From JBMTVN01 sp046047235 (GTDB lineage: Bacteria; Verrucomicrobiota; Verrucomicrobiia; Limisphaerales; JAHDYP01), in the NCBI GenBank assembly GCA_046047235.1, contig JBJOII010000139.1, forward strand, positions 1-11,012: 11,012 bases of DNA, in the 5' to 3' direction. The notes below the pieces were generated by a model, which searched no databases, was not told where the DNA came from, and worked only from the letters and a program-made list of their open reading frames with translations. Below, one piece after another: positions 6,226 to 11,012 of this stretch. How positions within the stretch are numbered: position 1 is the stretch's first letter; the number at the start of each line of letters is the position of its first letter. The position numbers and the translations under genes are program-made.

Positions 6226-7347
6226 ATGCCACAATCCCGCAGCCGCATACCCAAAGCTCTGGCCCAAGTGCTCACCACCTTACTCCTCTTGTTGGGCATC
6301 ACCCCAACCAGCCTCGCCCAACAACCCCCAAACCCCCAAGCCACCCAAAACATCACCCTCACCGACGGCTTCGACTGGATCGAACTCACCTCCGGCGAAT
6401 GGCTCAAGGGAGACCTCAAAGCTCTCTACAACCGTAAGCTCGAGTTCGATAGCGATAAACTCGACCTCCTCAGCCTCGATTGGGAAGACATCCGCCAGGT
6501 CATCACCCACCGACCCCATATGATGCTCACGGAAGACCGTGTCCAATACTTCGGCGGCCTCCGCATCAATAACGACGAAGTGGAAGTCATCGACGTCAAC
6601 GGCACCAGCCGCAAATTCCACCGCGACGACCTCGTCAGCATCGTCGAAGGCAGCCCCAAGGAATGGGACTACTGGTCCTTCAAACTCGGCCTCGGCGCTA
6701 CCTTTCAACGCGGCAACACCGAACAAACCGACGTCAATATCTCAGCCCGCATCCGACGCCGAACCGCCGCCAACCGCTTCAGTCTCGACTACATGGGGCA
6801 ATCTACCGTCATCGACAACGCCGAAACGGCCAACAACCACCGCGCCAACTCATTCTTCGACGTCTTCGCCAGCCGCAGATTCTTCGTCCGCCCCATCTTT
6901 ACGGAATACTACCGCGACCGATTCCAAAACGTGGCCCACCGAATCACTCTCGGCGCCGGCGCAGGTTACACGCTCATCGATACTTCGCGCAGCGAATGGA
7001 ACCTCTACGGCGGCCCCGCCTTCCAATACACCAAATTCGCCAGCGTCATCACCGGCGATAGCTCCGAAGCCAAAACCCCCGCATTCATCGCCGGTTCGGT
7101 CTACGATACCGAGCTTAACTCCTGGATCGACCTCTACTCCAAATACGACCTCACCATAGCCAACCAACGATCAGGCACCTATACCCACCACTTCCAAACC
7201 GGACTCGAAATCGAACTCACCGATATCCTCGACCTCGACCTCTCCGTCGTATGGGACCATATCCAATCCCCCCAGCAACGCGACGATGGCACCGTCCCGG
7301 AAAAGAACGACATCCGCCTCATCGCCGGTATCAGCCTCGACTTCTAA
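6226..7347 (+). CDS. DUF481 outer-membrane beta-barrel protein (YdiY-like) with signal peptide
   Basis: This 373-residue protein has a signal peptide: a basic start (MPQSRSRIPK), a hydrophobic core (about 15-25) and a likely signal peptidase cut after SLA (about residue 31). A soluble module follows (about 48-140) with two short stretches of the type WIELTSGEWLKGDL and VEVIDVNGTSRKFHRDDL, resembling small SH3-like beta domains found ahead of DUF481. From about residue 149 the sequence shows alternating beta strands with aromatic girdle residues (KLGLGATFQRGNTEQTDV, RITLGAGAGYTLI, LYGGPAFQYTKF), and it ends ISLDF with a C-terminal Phe, as outer-membrane barrels do. I chose M at 6226 because the signal peptide begins there; the open frame extends to 6172. 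DUF481 proteins are little characterised; some are linked to salt or acid stress. A role here in the envelope is inferred only. Confidence 0.8.
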   Translation: MPQSRSRIPKALAQVLTTLLLLLGITPTSLAQQPPNPQATQNITLTDGFDWIELTSGEWLKGDLKALYNRKLEFDSDKLDLLSLDWEDIRQVITHRPHMMLTEDRVQYFGGLRINNDEVEVIDVNGTSRKFHRDDLVSIVEGSPKEWDYWSFKLGLGATFQRGNTEQTDVNISARIRRRTAANRFSLDYMGQSTVIDNAETANNHRANSFFDVFASRRFFVRPIFTEYYRDRFQNVAHRITLGAGAGYTLIDTSRSEWNLYGGPAFQYTKFASVITGDSSEAKTPAFIAGSVYDTELNSWIDLYSKYDLTIANQRSGTYTHHFQTGLEIELTDILDLDLSVVWDHIQSPQQRDDGTVPEKNDIRLIAGISLDF

Positions 7348-8861
7348 TCTCCTGCATCCTCCCCCTGCTCGCCACGCTCCCCGGCCAGTTTGGCCGCCAG
7401 CCGTACGCTCTCCAAAACCACCCGGCGCCCCTCCGCAGATTCACCCGGACGAAAGCCGTTCAACATCACTGAAAAAGCCAGCACCCTCCCCCCATACGGC
7501 TTCGCATACCCCGCCAAAGCATAGATGTCCGACATCGTGCCCGACTTGGCCCGCACCTCCAACTCGCTCTCCGCCGTGTGAATCACCGTCACCGGCAAAC
7601 CCGCCACAAAAGCCCCCCGCTCCGGATGCCGCTCCATATACCTCAGCAACCGCACCAGCGCCGCAGGTGTCACCCGATCTGACCTCGCTAATCCCGCCCC
7701 CTCGTCCATCCGATACTCTCCCGCACTGATACCCGCCCTCGCCAGGAATCGCCCCATCCGCTCCAACCCCAAATCCGCCGTCCACTTCAACCCACCCGCC
7801 TCCCCCAACCCCTCCAACTCCGCACCCGCCATCATTAATAACATCTGCGCATATTGATTCTGCGATACGCCCAGCATCACCCCCACCATCTGCGCAGCCG
7901 TCGCCGACTCCACCCACCCCAGCTCACGCAATCCCCCCTCCTCCGGCAACCGCCCCCCGTGCGTCGCCCAACCCCACACATCCAAATCCCCCTCCACGAC
8001 AATCCCAGCAACCCCCAAAGCACGTCTCAACTCCCCCAAAAATGCCATAGCCGGATCCGGCACGGAAAAGGTCTCCTCCCAAACCCCGCTGCCCAAAGCC
8101 AAAGCGCCCGTCAGCACCAAATCCCCACTGCCCGGAGCTCGATCGGTCAATACCCCCCAGGGATCACCCCCACCCACCGTCACTACACGATTCAAAACCC
8201 GCAACCCAGCTACCGACGGAAACTCCAACAACCGACTCCCCGAACCCACCTCCCCCCCGGGCTCCATCCTCATCGTGAAACGACCATCCCCCCACATCAA
8301 CGCCGACACCCCGCCACCATACCCATACTGCAAATCATCCCACCCCCAACCCACCCCCCAAAACGGCCCCTTAAATAACCGGGTATCCCCCACTAAATCT
8401 CCGTGAATCCGTCTTATCCCCGCACCACGGATAATCGCTACCATCTCCTCCAAAACCCTCTCGGCACGCCCCGCCCCAAATTGGTCGCTCCATGAAAAAT
8501 CCCCCACCCCGCGCACAATCAATCGTCCGCTCAGTTCTCCATCCTCGTTCACCTCCCCCTCCTGGAACAACCCCGTGCTCCATCGCCGAACCGCCCCCCA
8601 TTGGTCCAACGCCATCGCCCCCACCATCAACTTCGCACTGCTCGCAGGCTGTAATAAACGCTCCCCGTTCCTCGAAAAAAGAACCCGACCCGTCTCCACT
8701 TCCTCCATGTGCACACCCCACGTAGCCCGCCCAAAACGTGGCTCCCCCAAAAAATCCTCCAGCCCAGACCCCACACCCCCAACCACTCCCCCCAACCACA
8801 CAACCCCAAGAATCAACCCACAACACACCTTGCTCGTCTTTCCAGCCATGAAACCAACCAT
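7344..8861 (-). CDS. dacB: D-alanyl-D-alanine carboxypeptidase/endopeptidase, PBP4 (DacB) family, peptidase S13
   Basis: S13 peptidases are periplasmic penicillin-binding proteins that trim terminal D-Ala or cut cross-links in peptidoglycan. The 505-residue protein has all three active-site motifs: SSAK (74-77, with Ser74 nucleophile and Lys77), SQN (333-335) and KSGT (439-442). It also has the family stretch DEGAGLARSDRVTP (386-399) and IHGDLVGDTRLF (152-163). The N-terminus (about 10-31) is hydrophobic and Gly/Val-rich, consistent with a signal peptide or anchor. The large insert between SxxK and SxN is normal for this family. I chose ATG 8861 because GGAAGGGG stands at 8869-8876; M5 at 8849 is an alternative. 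Its stop codon overlaps that of the convergent DUF481 gene. The intergenic DNA upstream is repeat-rich. Whether it acts as carboxypeptidase or endopeptidase is not decided by sequence. Confidence 0.92.
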   Translation of the reverse strand: MVGFMAGKTSKVCCGLILGVVWLGGVVGGVGSGLEDFLGEPRFGRATWGVHMEEVETGRVLFSRNGERLLQPASSAKLMVGAMALDQWGAVRRWSTGLFQEGEVNEDGELSGRLIVRGVGDFSWSDQFGAGRAERVLEEMVAIIRGAGIRRIHGDLVGDTRLFKGPFWGVGWGWDDLQYGYGGGVSALMWGDGRFTMRMEPGGEVGSGSRLLEFPSVAGLRVLNRVVTVGGGDPWGVLTDRAPGSGDLVLTGALALGSGVWEETFSVPDPAMAFLGELRRALGVAGIVVEGDLDVWGWATHGGRLPEEGGLRELGWVESATAAQMVGVMLGVSQNQYAQMLLMMAGAELEGLGEAGGLKWTADLGLERMGRFLARAGISAGEYRMDEGAGLARSDRVTPAALVRLLRYMERHPERGAFVAGLPVTVIHTAESELEVRAKSGTMSDIYALAGYAKPYGGRVLAFSVMLNGFRPGESAEGRRVVLESVRLAAKLAGERGEQGEDAGD

Positions 8862-8938
8862 CCCGCCACCCCTTCCAAACGGTCAAGCCCAACCCTCCGA
8901 AACAGAAGTCAAAGGCCAGCGCTATGCGCTCCTGCCCC

Positions 8939-8974
8939 ATCGAAATCGAAATCGCTATCGAAATCGGGATCGAA
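8939..8974. repeat. Hexamer tandem array (ATCGNN)6
   Basis: Six exact 6-base units read ATCGAA, ATCGAA, ATCGCT, ATCGAA, ATCGGG, ATCGAA. The first four bases never vary while the last two do. The array lies upstream of dacB. Confidence 0.85.
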
Positions 8975-9057
8975 ACGCGCCCCCGGCGCGAGGATCCAGG
9001 AGACAGCAGAGAAAAACCACTGGCTCTCCCCTCTCCCTGCGGCGCCGCTCCGCGCTC

Positions 9058-9176
9058 TGACCCCTGACCCCTGACTCCTGACCCCTGACTCCTGACCCCT
9101 GACTCCTGACCCCCGCGCTTCCCGCTTCCCCCTCAGCCCTCAGCCCTCAGCCCTCAGCCCTCAGCCCTCAGCGCTC
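9058..9176. repeat. Heptamer tandem array 3, 17 units with motif switching
   Basis: The stretch is 17 x 7 bases in one uninterrupted register. Units 1-8 alternate TGACCCC and TGACTCC (9058-9113). The next are CGCGCTT, CCCGCTT and CCCCCTC. Five AGCCCTC units (9135-9169) and a final AGCGCTC (9170-9176) complete the run. There are no spacers, so it is not a CRISPR array. Confidence 0.93.
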
Positions 9177-9228
9177 GCCCCCTTTCCTTCTTGCCCCATC
9201 AAACCCAACCAAGGCATCCATTAGCACC

Positions 9229-9732
9229 ATGACCGAGCTCGAACCCCAACACCGCTTCGCCATTCTGGCCGCCCAAGGCTGGTTGGAACTCGGCAACCCC
9301 AAGGAATCCTCCGCCGAACTCGACGCCCTCCCCAACAACCTCCGCACCCACCCCGCCACCCTCGAGATGCGCTGGAACATCAGCGCCCACCTCGCAGACT
9401 GGAAACACGCGCTCGAACTCGCCATCTCCCTGCTGCAACTCGACCCCGAAAATCCCGCCGGCTGGATCAATCAGTCCTTTTGCCTGCACGAAATGAAACG
9501 TACGCAGGACGCCTGGAACGCCCTCCTCCCCGCCAGCAAGAAGTTCCCCCTCGTCGGAACCATCCCCTACAACCTCGCCTGCTACGCCTGCCAGCTCGGA
9601 CGCGAAACCCTGGCCATCCAATGGCTCACCAAAGCCGCCCGACTTCTCGACCGCAAACAATTCAAGGACATGGTCAAACATGACCCCGACCTCGAACCGA
9701 TCCGCGACCAAATCAAGAACCTGCTGAAATAA
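9229..9732 (+). CDS. Small tetratricopeptide-repeat protein
   Basis: This 167-residue, soluble protein consists of helix-turn-helix repeats that look like TPRs: about residues 8-40 (AAQGWLELGNPKESSAELDAL), 43-76 (ALELAISLLQLDPENPAGWI), 77-109 (NQSFCLHEMKRTQDAWNAL) and 112-145 (YNLACYACQLGRETLAIQWLTKAARL). It closes with HDPDLEPIRDQIKNLL (151-166), a common end of TPR proteins. There is no signal peptide or membrane segment, so it should be cytoplasmic. TPRs bind other proteins; the partner is unknown. The start codon at 9229 gives the natural beginning of the first repeat, but no good Shine-Dalgarno sequence precedes it. It ends 12 bases from the convergent AGE gene with no terminator hairpin between them. 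Confidence 0.75.
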   Translation: MTELEPQHRFAILAAQGWLELGNPKESSAELDALPNNLRTHPATLEMRWNISAHLADWKHALELAISLLQLDPENPAGWINQSFCLHEMKRTQDAWNALLPASKKFPLVGTIPYNLACYACQLGRETLAIQWLTKAARLLDRKQFKDMVKHDPDLEPIRDQIKNLLK

Positions 9733-9744
9733 CAGCCGAGCCAA

Positions 9745-11012
9745 CTACTTCCCCGTACCCCCGCCGCCCCACTCCCCATACAGGTCGATCAACTTCACCA
9801 TCGCCCTTACGTCATGGTAAGCCGCCTTCCAGTTGTGCGCCTTCGCTTTCCGTAGCGCTTTCCCATCCGCCGCCACGGTGTCATACCACATGCCATCCCG
9901 AGGATCGACCATGTGCTCCCACGTGAAACGCATCACCGCCTCCAACGCCGGCTGATACCGCGGATCAGGCCGATACCACATCCCATCCACCAACGCCGCC
10001 ATCCACTCCGCCTGTGCCCACCACACCTTAACGGTGTCGTTGGCCGCCTCGTCCCCTACCCCGCGCGAATACAAACCACCCCGACCCTCGTCCACCCCGT
10101 GCTTCAATGCATGATCCAAATGCGCCGAGAAATGCCCCCACAACGGCTCCCTGCCCAACACCTGCATCGCCCGCACCATCAACCAGGCAAACTCCACGTT
10201 GTGCCCATACGACAAACCCGCACTCGATGGCTCCGTCACCACCGACCAATCGGCCTGCCGATGAAAACACGACTTCCCCGCATCCTCTGGATAAAAGTAA
10301 TCACAGTTGATCTCCAACGCCTCGCTCAATGACTTGCCCACCCCGGCATCCCGCGTCTCTAAAAATAATTCCGACAACGCCTCCATCCAGTGCAGATGCG
10401 CATTCGCACTCTTGTACCCCACTACCTCCACCTCGTTGCGGCTATCCCCGCGCTTCAAAGGCACCCAGTCCGCCTCCGTGTGTTCAATCCACCCCCCATG
10501 CTCCTTGTCATACATGTGCCGCTGGATATCCTCATATAACTTCATTGCCGCCCCCAAAGCCGCCTCGTCCCCACTCGCACGGTGATACTCCACCAACGCG
10601 TAAACCACAAAAGCCTCACCATACAAAAACTTGCACGAATTCACCGGCTTGCCCTCCAGATCCACCTTCCAGTAATACCCCCCATGCTCCCGGTCCCGAA
10701 ACGCACTCTCCAAAAACTCCACCCCACTCCGCGCCGCCACCAAATAATCACGCCCCTCACCACCCAAACCCTTCTGATGCGCCACAGAAAAACCCCACAC
10801 CATCCGTGCCTGCGAGACCAGCTGCTTGTCCCGTGCCTCCCCTCTCCCCTCCCCATCGTCCGCAAGTAAATAGCCTCCACGCTCCCAATCCACGGTCTTC
10901 AACCAATAAGGCATCACTTTTCCCCTCAGCTCCGACCGCACCCCCAACGCCCGATCCATCATGGACACCTCCGCGCCCAGTACCCCCAGCCCAAATACAA
11001 GCCACACAGCAA
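9745..11012 (-). CDS. AGE-family sugar 2-epimerase (N-acylglucosamine/cellobiose 2-epimerase-like), 5' end cut by the window
   Basis: The AGE superfamily folds as an (alpha/alpha)6 barrel and epimerises C2 of sugars, such as N-acetylglucosamine, cellobiose or mannose. Counting from the GTG at 11007 as residue 1, visible conserved parts are QARMVWGFS (66-74), DREHGGYYWKVD (105-116), YDKEHGGWIEHTEAD (166-180), SANAHLHWMEAL (200-211), SYGHNVEFAWL (266-276), VWWAQAEWM (328-336) and KAHNWKAAYHDVRAM (389-403). Probable catalytic residues His204, His269, Glu272 and His398 are present. The frame stays open to the right edge, so the true start is probably outside. Residues before MMDRALG are hydrophobic (WLVFGLGVLGAEVS) and look like the end of a signal peptide. 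The C-terminus is a short Gly-rich tail. Substrate cannot be predicted; cellobiose/mannobiose-type is as likely as GlcNAc-type. Confidence 0.85.
   Translation of the reverse strand, partial: AVWLVFGLGVLGAEVSMMDRALGVRSELRGKVMPYWLKTVDWERGGYLLADDGEGRGEARDKQLVSQARMVWGFSVAHQKGLGGEGRDYLVAARSGVEFLESAFRDREHGGYYWKVDLEGKPVNSCKFLYGEAFVVYALVEYHRASGDEAALGAAMKLYEDIQRHMYDKEHGGWIEHTEADWVPLKRGDSRNEVEVVGYKSANAHLHWMEALSELFLETRDAGVGKSLSEALEINCDYFYPEDAGKSCFHRQADWSVVTEPSSAGLSYGHNVEFAWLMVRAMQVLGREPLWGHFSAHLDHALKHGVDEGRGGLYSRGVGDEAANDTVKVWWAQAEWMAALVDGMWYRPDPRYQPALEAVMRFTWEHMVDPRDGMWYDTVAADGKALRKAKAHNWKAAYHDVRAMVKLIDLYGEWGGGGTGK

Larger units (their letters stand above)
8862..9228. other. Gene-free, repeat-rich gap between divergent dacB and TPR genes
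   Basis: No credible coding region lies in these 367 bases. They hold the dacB ribosome binding site (GGAAGGGG, - strand, 8869-8876) and small hairpins at AGCGC-TAT-GCGCT (8918-8930) and CGCGCC-CCC-GGCGCG (8976-8990). A 10-base palindrome GCGGCGCCGC lies at 9039-9048. The hexamer array (8939-8974) and the heptamer array (9058-9176) are listed separately. Promoters for both flanking genes should lie here but I cannot point to one. Confidence 0.7.

Noticed and set aside
6104..6232. 43-codon N-terminal extension of kdnA with a hydrophobic, signal-like stretch
   Set aside because: KdnA proteins begin with MPGFE, the enzyme is cytoplasmic, and the extension would reach past the start of the divergent DUF481 gene.
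8976..8990. Terminator or regulatory hairpin CGCGCC-CCC-GGCGCG
   Set aside because: The stem is only six bases with a three-base loop and no T-run; chance is likely in GC-rich DNA.
9058..9176. CRISPR array
   Set aside because: The repeats are 7 bases long and contiguous with no spacers, and there are no cas genes nearby.

Overview
The window comes from a Gram-negative bacterium, because it encodes the enzymes that build and transfer the inner core of lipopolysaccharide (LPS), plus an outer-membrane beta-barrel protein and a periplasmic cell-wall peptidase. Base composition is GC-rich. The intergenic DNA is packed with 6- to 9-base tandem repeats and carries a decayed transposase fragment. 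A member of the Verrucomicrobiota/PVC group is my best guess, but this is an impression from gene style and repeats; nothing in the window proves it. The + strand is C-rich and the - strand G-rich whichever way genes point. The six - strand genes use G/T-ending codons and the two + strand genes use C/A-ending codons, so the - strand is probably the leading strand of replication.

Layout. Positions 1-660 hold no intact gene. They contain a heptamer array, two copies of a 19-base palindrome, a cluster of hairpins, a frameshifted N-terminal remnant of an IS21-type IstA transposase, 8-mer and 9-mer arrays, and a second heptamer array that runs into the 3' end of the first real gene. Positions 661-6103 (- strand) form a tight five-gene operon, transcribed kdnA-kdsB-kdnB-waaC-like-waaA. 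Divergent from it is an outer-membrane DUF481 protein (6226-7347, +), whose stop codon overlaps that of a convergent DacB/PBP4-type D-Ala-D-Ala carboxypeptidase (7344-8861, -). A 367-base repeat-rich gap (8862-9228) follows, then a small TPR protein (9229-9732, +). Last is a convergent AGE-family sugar epimerase (9745 to the right edge, -), which is open at the window edge.

How the genes work together. KdnB oxidises C8 of Kdo and KdnA transaminates it, giving 8-amino-3,8-dideoxy-D-manno-octulosonate (Kdo8N). KdsB activates the sugar with CMP and WaaA transfers it to lipid A. The WaaC-like GT9 enzyme probably adds the next core sugar. The operon thus looks like a complete route for making and installing an aminated inner-core sugar, a modification known from Shewanella. 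It is the most notable system here. The second striking theme is the intergenic arrays of short tandem repeats, in which one heptamer changes into another without losing the 7-base register.
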